DNA of 64,000 bases, from NCBI GenBank assembly GCA_011799875.1, contig CM022301.1, positions 88,803,667 through 88,867,666 on the forward strand. The letters run 5' to 3'. Source of the DNA: Thinopyrum elongatum (taxonomy: Eukaryota; Streptophyta; Magnoliopsida; Poales; Poaceae). The position numbers were made by a program, and so were the translations under genes. Below are positions 42,464 through 54,656 of this stretch, piece by piece. How positions within the stretch are numbered: the stretch's first letter is position 1; every line of letters begins with the position of its first letter. Below the pieces are notes generated by a model. It was given only the letters and a program-made list of their open reading frames with translations. It ran no database searches and was not told where the DNA came from.

Positions 42464-42583
42464 GGATGCGATCATACCAGCACAAAAGCATTGGATCCCA
42501 TCAGAACTCCGAAGTTAAGCGTGCTTAGGCGAGAGTTGTACTAGGATGGGTGACCTCCTGGGAAGTGTTCGTGTTACATTCGC
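42464..42583 (+). rRNA. 5S rRNA: 5S rRNA gene, alpha-like
   Basis: 120 nt. T21A, C28T, C29T, G64A, A74T, C104G, C105T, G113A, C119G. Partner 5670 has neither C104G nor G113A. Confidence 0.91.
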
Positions 42584-42949
42584 TTTTTAATTATTTTTTG
42601 CGTCTCGTGACAAACATGTCGCACGTGCGCGATATATATTAACCCCGCTATATTATTTTTTACGTTTGCTATATGTTTTAGCTCGCTGCTCATTGCTCAC
42701 GCGTCTAGGGACGGCTTTGTGGCGCGAAGAGCGCGTTCTGAAAGGGGTTGAAAAATACGTGTTGCAGCGGTATAGACGGAGGGGTGGAAATCGTGGTAAA
42801 CTCATCCCCGTGTTTGAGCGGGAGAGTAATTAGTATAGGACATTATCCATTATTAGGCAACGGATGTAATGGTAGTAAGAATGTATAATCGTCTTTGAAG
42901 TGGACCTGGGAGTGGCAAGCATAAGGGACGAAGGTGGGGCTAACATGTC

Positions 42950-43069
42950 GAATGCGATCATACCAGCACTAAAGCACCGGATCCCATCAGAACTCCGAAG
43001 TTAAGCGTGCTTGGGCGAGAGTAGTACTAGGATGGATGACCTCCAGGGAAGTCCTCGCGTTGCATTCCC
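42950..43069 (+). rRNA. 5S rRNA: 5S rRNA gene, gamma, G2A
   Basis: 120 nt. Gamma with G2A and T109C. Partner 6156 has A80G as well. Confidence 0.91.
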
Positions 43070-43435
43070 TTTTAAATTATTTTTTGCGCCTCGTGACAAA
43101 CATATCGCACGTGCGCGATATATATTAACCCCGCTATATTATTTTTTACGTTTGCGATATGTTTTAGCTCGCTGCTCAATGCTCACACGTCTAGGGGCGG
43201 CTTTGTGGTGCGAAGAGCGTGTTCTGAAAGGGGTGGAAAAATACGTGTTGTTGTGGTATAGAGGGAGGGATGGAAACCGTGGTAAACTCGTTTCCGTGTT
43301 TTAGCGGGAGAGTAAGTAGTATAGGACATTATCCGTTATTAGGCAACGGTTGTAATGGTAGTAAGAAAGTACAATCATCTTTGCAGTGGACCTGGGAGTG
43401 GCAAGCATAAGGGATGAAGGCGGGAGTAACATGTC

Positions 43436-43571
43436 GGATGCGATCATACCAGCACCTAAGCACCAGATCCTATCAGAACTTCGAAGTTAAGCTTGCTTGG
43501 GCGAGAGTAGTACTGGGCGAGAGTAGTAGTAGGATGGGTGACCTCCTGGGAAGTCCTCGTGTTACATTCCC
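43436..43571 (+). rRNA. 5S rRNA: 5S rRNA gene, beta, 16-nt duplication
   Basis: 136 nt. Beta with C36T, G58T; C78G in the second repeat. Partner 6642 has a single repeat and keeps C78G. Confidence 0.88.
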
Positions 43572-43936
43572 TTTTTAATTATTTTTTGCGCCTCGTGACA
43601 AACATGTCGCACGTGCGCGATATATATTAACCCCGCTATATTATTTTTTATGTTTGCTATATGTTTTAGCTCGCTGCTCATTGCTCACGCATCTAGGGAC
43701 GGCTTTTTGGTGGGAAGAGCGCGTTCTGAAAGGGTGAAAAAATACGTGTTTCTGCGGTATAGACGGAGGGGTGGAAACCGTGGTAAACTCGTCCCCGTGT
43801 TTGAGCGGGAGAGTAAGTATTATAGGACATTATCCATTATTAGGCAACGGTTGTAATGGTAGTAAGAATGTACAATCGTCTTTGAAGTGGACCTGGGAGT
43901 GGCAAGCATAAGGGACGAAGGCGGGGGTATCATGTC

Positions 43937-44056
43937 GGATGCGATCATACCAGCACTAAGGCATCGGATCCCATCAGAACTCCGAAGTTAAGCGTGCTTA
44001 GGCGAGAGTTGTACTAGGATGGGTGACCTCCTAGGAAGTCCTCGTGTTGCATTCCC
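43937..44056 (+). rRNA. 5S rRNA: 5S rRNA gene, alpha-like
   Basis: 120 nt. A24G, C28T, G64A, A74T, G97A. Partner 7127 is the same. Confidence 0.92.
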
Positions 44057-44422
44057 TTTTTAATTATTTTTTGCGCCTCGTGACAAACATATCGCACGTG
44101 CGCGATATATATCAACCCCGCTATATTATTTTTGGCATTTGCGATATATTTTAGTTCGCTGCTCATTGCTCACGCGTCTAGGGGCGGCTTTGTGGCGCGA
44201 AGAGCGCGTTCTGAAAGGGCTGGAAAAATATGTGTTGCTGCGCTATAGAGGGAGGGGTGGAAACCGTGGTAAACTCGTCTCCGTGTTTGAGCGGGAGAGT
44301 AAGTAGTATAGGACATTATCCATTATTAGGTAACGGTTGTAATGGTAGTAAGAATGTACAATCGTCTTTGCAGTGGACATGGGAGTGGCAAGCATAAAGG
44401 ACTAAGGCGGGGGTAACATGTC

Positions 44423-44542
44423 GGATGCGATCATAACAGCACTAAAGCACCGGATCCCATCAGAACTCCGAAGTTAAGCGTGCTTGGCCGAGAGTAGTAC
44501 TAGGATGGATGACCTCTTGGGAAGTCCTCGTGTTGCATTCCC
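44423..44542 (+). rRNA. 5S rRNA: 5S rRNA gene, gamma-like
   Basis: 120 nt. C14A, G66C, G87A, C95T. Partner 7613. Confidence 0.92.
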
Positions 44543-44907
44543 TTTTAAATTATTTTCTGCGCCTCGTGACAAACATATCGCACGTGCGTGATATATATTA
44601 ACCCTGCTATATTATTTTTGACGTTTGCGATATGTTTTAGCTCGCTGCTCATTGCTCACGCATCTAGGGGCGGCTTTGTGGCGCGAAGAGTGCGTTCTGA
44701 AAGGGGTGGAAAAATACGTGTTGCTGCGGTATAGAGGAGGGGTGGAAACCGTGATAAACTGATCTCCGTGTTTGAGCGGGAGAGTAAGTAGTATAGGACA
44801 TTATCCATTATTAGGCAACGGTTGTAATGGTAGTAAGAATGTACAATCGTCTTTCAAGTGGACCTGGGAGTGGCAAGCATAAGGGACGAAGGCGGGGGTA
44901 ACATGTC

Positions 44908-45027
44908 GGATGCGATCATACCAGCACTAAAGCATCGGATCCCATCAGAACTTCGAAGTTAAGCGTGCTTGGGCGAGAGCATTACTAGGATGGGTGACCT
45001 CCTGGGAAGTCTTCGTGTTACATTCAC
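44908..45027 (+). rRNA. 5S rRNA: 5S rRNA gene, alpha
   Basis: 120 nt. C28T, C46T, T73C, G75T, C105T, G113A, C119A. Partner 8098. Confidence 0.91.
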
Positions 45028-45393
45028 TTTTTAATTATTTTTTGCGCCTCGTGACAAACATGTCGCACGTGCGCGATATATATTAACCCCGCTATATTAT
45101 TTTTTACGTTTGCTATATGTTTTAGCTCGCTGCTCATTGCTCACGCGTCTAGGGACGGCTTTGTGGCGCGAAGAGCGCGTTCTGAAAGGGGTTGAAAAAT
45201 ACGTGTTGCTGCGGTATAGACGGAGGGGTGGAAACCGTGGTAAACTCGTCCCCGTGTTTGAGCGGGAGAGTAAGTAGTATAGGACATTATCCATTATTAG
45301 GCAACGGATGTAATGGTAGTAAGAATGTATAATCGTCTTTGAAGTGGACCTGGGAGTGGCAAGCATAAGGGACGAAGGTGGGGGTAACATGTC

Positions 45394-45513
45394 GGATGCG
45401 ATCATACCAGTACTAAAGCACCGGATCCCATCAGAACTCCGAAGTTAAGCGTGCTTGGGCGAGAGTAGTACTAGGATGGATGACCTCCAGGGAAGTCCTC
45501 GTGTTGCATTCCC
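45394..45513 (+). rRNA. 5S rRNA: 5S rRNA gene, gamma
   Basis: 120 nt. Gamma with C18T. Partner 8584. Confidence 0.92.
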
Positions 45514-45879
45514 TTTTAAATTATTTTTTCCGCCTCGTGACAAACATATGCCACGTGCGCGATATATATTAACCCCGCTATATTATTTTTGACGTTTGCG
45601 ATATGTTTTAGCTCGCTGCTCATTGCTCACGCGTCTAGGGGCGGCTTTGTGGTGCGAAGAGTGTGTTCTGAAAGGGGTGGAAAAATACGTGTTGCTGAGG
45701 TATAGAGTGAGGGATGGAAACCTTGGTAAACTCGTTTCCGTGTTTGAGCGTGAGAGTAAGTAGTATAGGACATTATCCGTTATTAGGCAACGGTTGTAAT
45801 GGTAGTAACAAAGTACAATCATCTTTGCAGTGGACCTGGGAGTGGCAAGCATTAGGGACGAAGGCGGGAGTAACATGTT

Positions 45880-45999
45880 GGATGCGATCATACCAGCACC
45901 TAAGCACCAGATCCCATCAGAACTTCAAAGTTAAGCGTGCTTGGGCGATAGTAGTACTAGGATGGGTGACCTCCTGGGAAGTCCTCATGTTACATTCCC
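45880..45999 (+). rRNA. 5S rRNA: 5S rRNA gene, beta without duplication
   Basis: 120 nt. Beta with G48A, G70T, G108A. Undamaged partner of the 183-nt gene at 9070; the upstream element reads CATTAGG in both. Confidence 0.91.
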
Positions 46000-46364
46000 T
46001 TTTTAATTATTTTTTGCGCCTCGTGACAAACATGTCGCCCGTGCGCGATATATATTAACCCCGCTATATTATTTTTTATGTTTGCTATATGTTTTAGCTC
46101 GCTGCTCATTGCTCACGCATCTAGGGACGGCTTTTTGGCGTGAAGAGCGCGTTCTGAAAGGGTCAAAAAATACGTGTTGCTGCAGTATAGACGGAGGGAT
46201 GGAAACCGTGGTAAACTCGTCCCCGTGTTTGAGCGGGAGAGTAAGTAGTATAGGACATTATCCATTATTAGGCAACGGTTATAATGGTAGTAAGAATGTA
46301 CAATCGTCTTTGAAGTGGACCTGGGAGTGGCAAGCATAAGGGACGAAGGCGGGGGTAACATGTC

Positions 46365-46484
46365 GGATGCGATCATACCAGCACTAAAGCATCGGATCCC
46401 ATCAGAACTTCGAAGTTAAGCGTGCTTGGGCGAGAGTATTACTAGGATGGGTGACCTCCTGGGAAGTCTTCGTGTTACATTCAC
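46365..46484 (+). rRNA. 5S rRNA: 5S rRNA gene, alpha
   Basis: 120 nt. C28T, C46T, G75T, C105T, G113A, C119A. Followed by TTTTTT, one T more than usual. Confidence 0.92.
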
Positions 46485-46850
46485 TTTTTTATTATTTTTT
46501 GCGCCTCGTGACAAACATGTCGCACGTGCGCGATATATATTAACCCCGCTATATTATTTTTTACGTTTGCTATATGTTTTAGCTCGCTGCTCATTGCTCA
46601 CGCGTCTAGGGACAGCTTTGTGGCGCAAAGAGCGCGTTCTGAAAGGGGTTGAAAAATACGTGTTGCTGCGGTATAGACGGAGGGGTGGAAACCGTGGTAA
46701 ACTCGTCCCCGTGTTTGAGCGGGAGAGTAAGTAGTATAGGACATTATCCATTATTAGGCAACGGATGTAATGTTAGTAAGAATGTATAATCGTCTTTGAA
46801 GTGGACCTGGGAGTGGCAAGCATAAGGGACGAAGGTGGGGGTAACATGTC

Positions 46851-46970
46851 GGATGCGATCATACCAGCACTAAAGCACCGGATCCCATCAGAACTCCGAA
46901 GTTAAGCGTGCTTGGGCGAGAGTAGTACTAGGATGGATGACCTCCAGGGAAGTCCTCGTGTTGCATTCCC
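46851..46970 (+). rRNA. 5S rRNA: 5S rRNA gene, gamma
   Basis: 120 nt, gamma changes only. Upstream spacer has ATGTTAGTAAG. Partner 10104. Confidence 0.92.
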
Positions 46971-47336
46971 TTTTAAATTATTTTTTCCGCCTCGTGACAA
47001 ACATATCCCACGTGCGCGATATATATTAACCCCGCTATATTATTTTTGACGTTTGCGATATGTTTTAGCTCGCTGCTCATTGCTCACGCGTCTAGGGGCG
47101 GCTTTGTGGTGCGAAGAGCGTGTTCTGAAAGGGGTGGAAAAATACGTATTGCTGAGGTATAGAGTGAGGGATGGAAACCGTGGTAAACTCGTTTCCGTGT
47201 TTGAGCGTGAGAGTAAGTAGTATAGGACATTATCCGTTATTAGGCAACGGTTGTAATGGTAGTAACAAAGTACAATCATCTTTGCAGTGGACCTGGCAGT
47301 GGCAAGCATAAGGGACGAAGGCGGGAGTAACATGTT

Positions 47337-47456
47337 GGATGCGATCATACCAGCACCTAAGCACCAGATCCCATCAGAACTTCAAAGTTAAGCGTGCTTG
47401 GGCGATAGTAGTACTAGGATGGGTGACCTCCTGGGAAGTCCTCGTGTTACATTCCC
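47337..47456 (+). rRNA. 5S rRNA: 5S rRNA gene, beta without duplication
   Basis: 120 nt. Beta with G48A and G70T; -1 is T. Partner 10590. Confidence 0.91.
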
Positions 47457-47821
47457 TTTTTAATTATTTTTTGCGCCTCGTGACAAACATGTCGCACGTG
47501 CGCGATATATATTAACCCCGCTATATTATTTTTTATGTTTGCTATATGTTTTAGCTCGCTGCTCATTGCTCACGCATCTAGGGACGGCTTTTTGGCGTGA
47601 AGAGCGCGTTCTGAAAGGGTCAAAAAATACGTGTTGCTGCAGTATAGACGGAGGGATGGAAACCGTGGTAAACTCGTCCCCGTGTTTGAGCGGGAGAGTA
47701 AGTAGTATAGGACATTATCCATTATTAGGCAACGGTTATAATGGTAGTAAGAATGTACAATCGTCTTTGAAGTGGACCTGGGAGTGGCAAGCATAAGGGA
47801 CGAAGGCAGGGGTAACATGTC

Positions 47822-47941
47822 GGATGCGATCATACCAGCACTAAAGCATCGGATCCCATCAGAACTTCGAAGTTAAGCGTGCTTGGGCGAGAGTATTACT
47901 AGGATGGGTGACCTCCTGGGAAGTCTTCGTGTTACATTCAC
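47822..47941 (+). rRNA. 5S rRNA: 5S rRNA gene, alpha
   Basis: 120 nt. C28T, C46T, G75T, C105T, G113A, C119A. First gene of the extra trimer. Confidence 0.92.
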
Positions 47942-48307
47942 TTTTTAATTATTTTTTGCGCCTCGTGACAAACATGTCGCACGTGCGCGATATATATAAA
48001 CCCCGCTATATTATTTTTTACGTTTGCTATATGTTTTAGCTCGCTGCTCATTGCTCACGCGTCTAGGGACAGCTTTGTGGCGCAAAGAGCGCGTTCTGAA
48101 AGGGGTTGAAAAATACGTGTTGCTGCGGTATAGACGGAGGGGTGGAAACCGTGGTAAACTCGTCCCCGTGTTTGAGCGAGAGAGTAAGTAGTATAGGACA
48201 TTATCCATTATTAGGCAACGGATGTAATGTTAGTAAGAATGTATAATCGTCTTTGAAGTGGACCTGGGAGTGGCAAGCTTAAGGGACGAAGGTGGGGGTA
48301 ACATGTC

Positions 48308-48427
48308 GGATGCGATCATACCAGCACTAAAGCACCGGATCCCATCAGAACTCCGAAGTTAAGCGTGCTTGGGCGAGAGTAGTACTAGGATGGATGACCT
48401 CCAGGGAAGTCCTCGTGTTGCATTCCC
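48308..48427 (+). rRNA. 5S rRNA: 5S rRNA gene, gamma
   Basis: 120 nt, gamma changes only. The -28 element reads CTTAAGG. In the extra trimer of copy 2. Confidence 0.92.
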
Positions 48428-48793
48428 TTTTAAATTATTTTTTCCGCCTCGTGACAAACATATCCCACGTGCGCGATTTATATTAACCCCGCTATATTAT
48501 TTTTGACGTTTGCGATATGTTTTAGCTCGCTGCTCATTGCTCACGCGTCTAGGGGCGGCTTTGTGGTGCGAAGAGCGTGTTCTGAAAGGGGTGGAAAAAT
48601 ACGTATTGCTGAGGTATAGAGTGAGGGATGGAAACCGTGGTAAACTCGTTTCCGTGTTTGAGCGTGAGAGTAAGTAGTATAGGACATTATCCGTTATTAG
48701 GCAACGGTTGTAATGGTAGTAACAAAGTACAATCATCTTTGTAGTGGACCTGGCAGTGGCAAGCATAAGGGACGAAGGCGGGAGTAACATGTT

Positions 48794-48913
48794 GGATGCG
48801 ATCATACCAGCACCTAAGCACCAGATCCCATCAGAACTTCAAAGTTAAGCGTGCTTGGGCGATAGTAGTACTAGGATGGGTGACCTCCTGGGAAGTCCTC
48901 GTGTTACATTCCC
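48794..48913 (+). rRNA. 5S rRNA: 5S rRNA gene, beta without duplication
   Basis: 120 nt. Beta with G48A and G70T. In the extra trimer of copy 2. Confidence 0.91.
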
Positions 48914-49278
48914 TTTTTAATTATTTTTTGCGCCTCGTGACAAACATGTCGCACGTGCGCGATATATATTAACCCCGCTATATTATTTTTTATGTTTCCT
49001 ATATGTTTTAGCTCGCTGCTCATTGCTCACGCATCTAGGGACGGCTTTTTGGCGTGAAGAGCGCGTTCTGAAAGGGTCAAAAAATAGGTGTTGCTGCAGT
49101 ATAGACGGAGGGATGGAAACCGTGGTAAACTCGTCCCCGTGTTTGAGCGGGAGAGTAAGTAGTATAGGACATTATCCATTATTAGGCAACGGTTATAATG
49201 GTAGTAAGAATGTACAATCGTCTTTGAAGTGGATCTGGGAGTGGCAAGCATAAGGGACGAAGGCAGGGGTAACATGTC

Positions 49279-49398
49279 GGATGCGATCATACCAGCACTA
49301 AAGCATCGGATCCCATCAGAACTTCGAAGTTAAGCGTGCTTGGGCGAGAGTATTACTAGGATGGGTGACCTCCTGGGAAGTGTTCGTGTTACATTAAC
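49279..49398 (+). rRNA. 5S rRNA: 5S rRNA gene, alpha
   Basis: 120 nt. C28T, C46T, G75T, C104G, C105T, G113A, C118A, C119A. C104G matches 11075. Confidence 0.91.
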
Positions 49399-49764
49399 TT
49401 TTTAATTATTTTTTGCGCCTCGTGACAAACATGTCGCACGTGCGCGATATATATTAACCCCGCTATATTATTTTTTACGTTTGCTATATGTTTTAGCTCG
49501 CTGCTCATTGCTCACGCGTCTAGGGACGGCTTTGTGGCGCGAAGAGCGCGTTCTGAAAGGGGTTGAAAAATACGTGTTGCTGCGGTATAGACGGAGGGGT
49601 GGAAACCGTGGTAAACTCGTCCCCGTGTTTGAGCGGGAGAGTAAGTAGTATAGGACATTATCCATTATTAGGCAACGGTTGTAATGGTAGTAAGAATATA
49701 CAATCGTCTTTGCAGTGGACCAGGGAGTGGCAAGCATAAGGGACGAAGGCGGGGGTAACACGCC

Positions 49765-49884
49765 GGATGCGATCATAAAGGCAGTAAAGCTTGTGATCCC
49801 ATCAGAACTTCGAAGTTAAGCGTGCTTGGGCGAGAGTAGTACTAGGATGGGTGACCTCCTGGGAAGTCCTCGTGTTACATTCCC
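49765..49884 (+). rRNA. 5S rRNA: 5S rRNA gene with divergent 5' third
   Basis: 120 nt. C14A, C15A, A16G, C20G, A27T, C28T, C29G, G30T, C46T, G113A, with AACACGCC upstream. Partner 11561. Confidence 0.88.
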
Positions 49885-50249
49885 TTTTTAATTATTTTTT
49901 GCGCCTCGTGACAAACATGTCGCACGTGCGCGATATATATTAACCCCGCTATATTATTTTTTACGTTTGCTATATGTTTTAGCTCGCTGCTCATTGCTCA
50001 CGCGTCTAGGGACGGCTTTTTGGCGTGAAGAGCGCGTTCTGAAAGGGTCAAAAAATACGTGTTGCTGCAGTATAGACGGAGGGGTGGAAACCATGGTAAA
50101 CTCGTCCCCGTGTTTGAGCGGGAGAGTAAGTAGTATAGGACATTATCCATTATTAGGCAACGGTTGTAATGGTAGTAATAATGTACAATCGTCTTTGAAG
50201 TGGACCTGGGAGTGGCAAGCATAAGGGACGAAGGCGGGGGTAACATGTC

Positions 50250-50369
50250 GGATGCGATCATACCAGCACTAAAGCATCGGATCCCATCAGAACTCCGAAG
50301 TTAAGCGTGCTTGGGCGAGAGTTGTACTAGGATGGGTGACCTCCTGGGAAGTCTTCGTGTTACATTCGC
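50250..50369 (+). rRNA. 5S rRNA: 5S rRNA gene, alpha
   Basis: 120 nt. C28T, A74T, C105T, G113A, C119G. Partner 12046. Confidence 0.92.
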
Positions 50370-50735
50370 TTTTTAATTATTTTTTGCGTCTCGTGACAAA
50401 CATGTCGCACGTGCGCGATATATATTAACCCCGCTATATTATTTTTTACGTTTGCTATATGTTTTAGCTCGCTGCTCATTGCTCACGCGTCTAGGGACGG
50501 CTTTGTGGCGCGAAGAGCGCATTTCGAAAGGGATTGAAAAATATGTGTTGCTGCGGTATAGACGGAGGGGTGAAAACCGTGGTAAACTCGTCGCCGTGTT
50601 TGAGCAGGAGAGTAAGTAGTATAGGACATTATCCATTATTAGGCAACGGATGTAATGGTAGTAAGAATGTATAATCGTCTTTGAAGTGGACCTGGGAGTG
50701 GCAAGCATAAGGGACGAAGGTGGGGGTAACATGTC

Positions 50736-50855
50736 GAATGCGATCATACCAGCACTAAAGCACCAGATCCCATCAGAACTCCAAAGTTAAGCGTGCTTGG
50801 GCGAGAGTAGTACTAGGATGGATGACCTCCAGGGAAGTCCTCGTGTTGCATTCCC
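50736..50855 (+). rRNA. 5S rRNA: 5S rRNA gene, gamma, G2A
   Basis: 120 nt. Gamma with G2A, G30A, G48A. Partner 12532 lacks G48A. Confidence 0.91.
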
Positions 50856-51221
50856 TTTTAAATTATTTTTTGCCCCTCGTGACAAACATATCGCACGTGC
50901 GCGATATATAATAACCCCGCTATATTATTTTTGACATTTGCGATATGTTTTAGCTCGCTGCTCATTGCTCACGCGTCTAGGGGCGGCTTTGTGGTGCGAA
51001 GAGCGTGTTCTGAAAGGGGTGGAAATATACGTGTTGCTGCGGTATAGAGGGAGGGATGTAAACCGAGGTAAACTCGTTTCCGTGTTTTAGCGGGAGAGTA
51101 AGTAGTATAGGACATTATCCGTTATTAGGCAACGGTTGTAATGGTAGCAACAAAGTACAATCATCTTTGCAGTGGACCTGGGAGTGGCAAACATAAGGGA
51201 TGAAGGCGGGAGTAACATGTC

Positions 51222-51357
51222 GGATGCGATCATACCAGCACCTAAGCACCAGATCCCATCAGAACTTCGAAGTTAAGCTTGCTTGGGCGAGAGTAGTACT
51301 GGGCGAGAGTAGTACTAGGATGGGTGACCTCCTGGGAAGTCCTCGTGTTACATTCCC
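51222..51357 (+). rRNA. 5S rRNA: 5S rRNA gene, beta, 16-nt duplication
   Basis: 136 nt. Beta with G58T; both repeats identical, unlike partner 13018. Upstream reads AACATAAGG. Confidence 0.88.
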
Positions 51358-51722
51358 TTTTTAAATATTTTTCGCGCCTCGTGACAAACATGTCGCACGT
51401 GCGCGATATATATTAACCCCGCTATATTATTTTTTACGTTTGCCATATGTTTTAGCTCGCTGCTCATTGCTCACGCATATAGGGACGGCTTTTTGGGGTG
51501 AAGAGCGCGTTCTGAAAGGGTGAAAAAATACGTGTTGCTGTGGTATAGACGGAGGGGTGGAAACCGTGGTAAACTCGTCCCCGTGTTTGAGCGGGAGAGT
51601 AAGTAGTATAGGACATTATCCATTATTAGGCAACGGTTGTAATGGTAGTAAAAATGTACAATCGTCTTTGAAGTGGACCTGGGAGTGGCAAGCATAAGGG
51701 ACGAAGGCGGGGGTAACATGTC

Positions 51723-51842
51723 GGATGCGATCATACCAGCACTAAAGCATCGGATCCCATAAGAACTCCGAAGTTAAGCGTGCTTAGGCGAGAGTTGTAC
51801 TAGGATGGGTGACCTCCTGGGAAGTCTTCGTGTTACATTCGC
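51723..51842 (+). rRNA. 5S rRNA: 5S rRNA gene, alpha
   Basis: 120 nt. C28T, C39A, G64A, A74T, C105T, G113A, C119G. Partner 13519. Confidence 0.92.
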
Positions 51843-52208
51843 TTTTTAATTATTTTTTGCGTCTCGTGACAAACATGTCGCACGTGCGCGATATATATTA
51901 ACCCCGCTATATTATTTTTTACGTTTGCTATATGTTTTAGCTCGCTGCTCATTGCTCACGTGTCTAGGGACGGCTTTGTGGCGCGAAGAGCGCGTTCTGA
52001 AAGGGGTTGAAAAATACGTGTTGCTGCGGTATAGACGGAGGGGTGGAAACTGTGGTAAACTCGTCCGCGTGTTTGAGCGGGAGAGTAAGTAGTATAGGAC
52101 ATTATCCATTACTAGGCAACGGATGTAATGGTAGTAAGAATGTATAATCGTCTTTGAAGTGGACCTGGGAGTGGCAAGCATAAGGGACGAAGGTGGGGGT
52201 AACATGTC

Positions 52209-52328
52209 GAATGCGATCATACCAGAACTAAAGCACCGGATCCCATCAGAACTCCGAAGTTAAGCGTGCTTGGGCGAGAGTAGTACTAGGATGGATGACC
52301 TCCAGGGAAGTCCTCGTGTTGCATTCCC
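52209..52328 (+). rRNA. 5S rRNA: 5S rRNA gene, gamma, G2A
   Basis: 120 nt. Gamma with G2A and C18A. Partner 14005. Confidence 0.91.
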
Positions 52329-52694
52329 TTTTAAATTATTTTTTGCGCCTCGTGACAAACATATCGCACGTGCGCGATATATATTAACCCCGCTATATTA
52401 TTTTTTACGTTTGCGATATGTTTTAGCTCGCTGCTCAATGCTCACGTGTCTAGGGGCGGCTTTGTGGTGCGAAGAGCGTGTTCTGAAAGGGGTGGAAAAA
52501 TACGTGTTGCTACGGTATAGAGGGTGGGATGGAAACCGTGGTAAACTCGTTTCCGTGTTTTAGCGGGAGAGTAAGTAGTATAGGACATTATCCGTTATTA
52601 GGCAACGGTTGTAATGGTAGTAAGAAAGTACAATCATCTTTGCAGTGGACCTGGGAGTGGCAAGCATAAGGGATGAAGGCGGGAGTAACATGTC

Positions 52695-52830
52695 GGATGC
52701 GATCATACCAGCACCTAAGCACCAGATCCCATCAGAACTTCGAAGTTAAGCTTGCTTGGGCGAGAGTAGTACTGGGCGAGAGTAGTACGAGGATGGGTGA
52801 CCTTCTGGGAAGTCCTTGTGTTACATTCCC
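52695..52830 (+). rRNA. 5S rRNA: 5S rRNA gene, beta, 16-nt duplication
   Basis: 136 nt. Beta with G58T; T79G in the second repeat; C94T, C107T. Intact partner of the deleted gene 14491. Confidence 0.88.
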
Positions 52831-53080
52831 TTTTTAATTATTTTTTGCGCCTCGTGACAAACATGTCGCACGTGCGCGATATATATTAACCCCGCTATAT
52901 TATTTTTTACGTTTGCTATATGTTTTAGCTCGCTGCTCATTGCTCACGCGTCTAGGGACGGCTTTGTGGCGCGAAGAGCGCGTTCTAAAAGGGGTTGAAA
53001 TGGTAGTAAGAATGTACAATCGTCTTTGAAGTGGACCTGGGAGTGGCAAGCATAAGGGACGAAGGCGGGGGTAACATGTC
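52831..53080 (+). other. Shortened 5S spacer (250 bases), second copy
   Basis: Same deletion and same join as at 14606-14855, so the deletion predates the block duplication. Confidence 0.85.
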
Positions 53081-53200
53081 GGATGCGATCATACCAGCAC
53101 TAAAGCATCGGATCCCATCAGAACTCCGAAGTTAAGCGTGCTTAGGCGAGAGTTGTACTAGGATGGGTGACCTCCTAGGAAGTCCTCGTGTTGCATTCCC
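53081..53200 (+). rRNA. 5S rRNA: 5S rRNA gene, alpha-like
   Basis: 120 nt. C28T, G64A, A74T, G97A. Follows the second shortened spacer. Partner 14856. Confidence 0.92.
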
Positions 53201-53566
53201 TTTTTAATTATTTTTTGCGCCTCGTGACAAACATATCGCACGTGCGCGATATATATCAACCCCGCTATATTATTTTTGGCATTTGCGATATGTTTTAGTT
53301 CACTGCTCATTGCTCACGCGTCTAGGGGCGGCTTTGTGGCGCGAAGAGCGCGTTCTGAAAGGGCTGGAAAAATATGTGTTGCTGCGGTATAGAGGGAGGG
53401 GTGGAAACCGTGGTAAACTCGTCTCCGTGTTTGAGCGGGAGAGTAAGTAGTATAGGACATTATCCATTATTAGGTCACGGTTGTAATGGTAGTAAGAATG
53501 TACAATCGTCTTTACAGTGGACCTGGGAGTGGCAAGCATAAAGGACGAAGGCGGGGGTAACATGTC

Positions 53567-53686
53567 GGATGCGATCATAACAGCACTAAAGCACCGGATC
53601 CCATCAGAACTCCGAAGTTAAGCGTGCTTGGCCGAGAGTAGTACTAGGATGGATGATCTCTTGGGAAGTCCTCGTGTTGCATTCCC
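53567..53686 (+). rRNA. 5S rRNA: 5S rRNA gene, gamma-like
   Basis: 120 nt. C14A, G66C, G87A, C91T, C95T. Partner 15342. Confidence 0.91.
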
Positions 53687-54051
53687 TTTTAAATTATTTT
53701 CTGCGCCTCGTGACAAACATATCGCACGTGCGTGATATATATTAACCCTGCTATATTATTTTTGACGTTTGCGATATGTTTTAGCTCGCTGCTCATTGCT
53801 CACTCGTCTAGGGGCGGCTTTGTGGCGTGAAGAGTGCGTTCTGAAAGGGGTGGAAAAATACGTGTTGCTGCGGTATAGAGGAGGGGTGGAAACCGTGATA
53901 AACTGATCTCCGTGTTTGATTGGGAGAGTAAGTAGTATAGGACATTATCCATTATTAGGCAACGGTTGTAATGGTAGTAAGAATGTACAATCGTCTTTGA
54001 AGTGGACCTGGGAGTGGCAAGCATAAGGGACGAAGGCGGGGGTAACATGTC

Positions 54052-54171
54052 GGATGCGATCATACCAACACTAAAGCATCGGATCCCATCAGAACTTCGA
54101 AGTTACTCGTGCTTGGGCGAGAGTAGTACTAGGATGGGTGACCTCCTGGGAAGTCTTCGTGTTACATTCCC
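54052..54171 (+). rRNA. 5S rRNA: Hybrid 5S gene, alpha 5' part, beta-type 3' end
   Basis: 120 nt. G17A, C28T, C46T, A55C, G56T as in 15827, but it ends ATTCCC and continues with the spacer that follows 16799. Two units (972 bases) are absent compared with copy 1. The crossover lies between nt 97 and 119. Confidence 0.88.
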
Positions 54172-54536
54172 TTTTTAATTATTTTTTGCGCCTCGTGACA
54201 AACATGTCGCACGTGCGCGATATATATTAACCCCGCTATATTATTTTTTATGTTTGCTATATGTTTTAGCTCGCTGCTCATTGCTCACGCGTCTAGGGAC
54301 GGCTTTTTGGCGTGAAGAGTGCGTTCTGAAAGGGTCAAAAAATACGTGTTGCTGCAGTATAGACGGAGGGGTGGAAACCGTGGTAAACTCGTCCCCGTGT
54401 TTGAGCGGGAGAGTAAGTAGTATAGGACATTATCCATTATTAGGCAACGGTTGTAATGGTAGTAAGAATGTACAATCGTCTTTGAAGTGGACCTGGGAGT
54501 GGCAAGCATAAGGGATGAAGGCGGGGGTAACATGTC

Positions 54537-54656
54537 GGATGCGATCATACCAGCACTAAAGCATCGGATCCCATCAGAACTCCGAAGTTAAGCGTGCTTG
54601 GGCGAGAGTAGTACTAGGATGGGTGACCTCCTGGGAAGTCCTCGTGTTACATTCCC
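54537..54656 (+). rRNA. 5S rRNA: 5S rRNA gene, alpha
   Basis: 120 nt. Only C28T and G113A, with TTTTT behind it. Internal promoter intact. Partner 17284 has the short terminator. Confidence 0.93.

Larger units (their letters stand above)
46000..49398 (+). repeat. Alpha-gamma-beta higher-order repeat, period 1,457
   Basis: Genes at 46365, 46851, 47337 repeat at 47822, 48308, 48794, and an alpha gene follows at 49279. The earlier copy of this block (9618-11194) has one round fewer, so one trimer was gained here or lost there. Confidence 0.85.
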
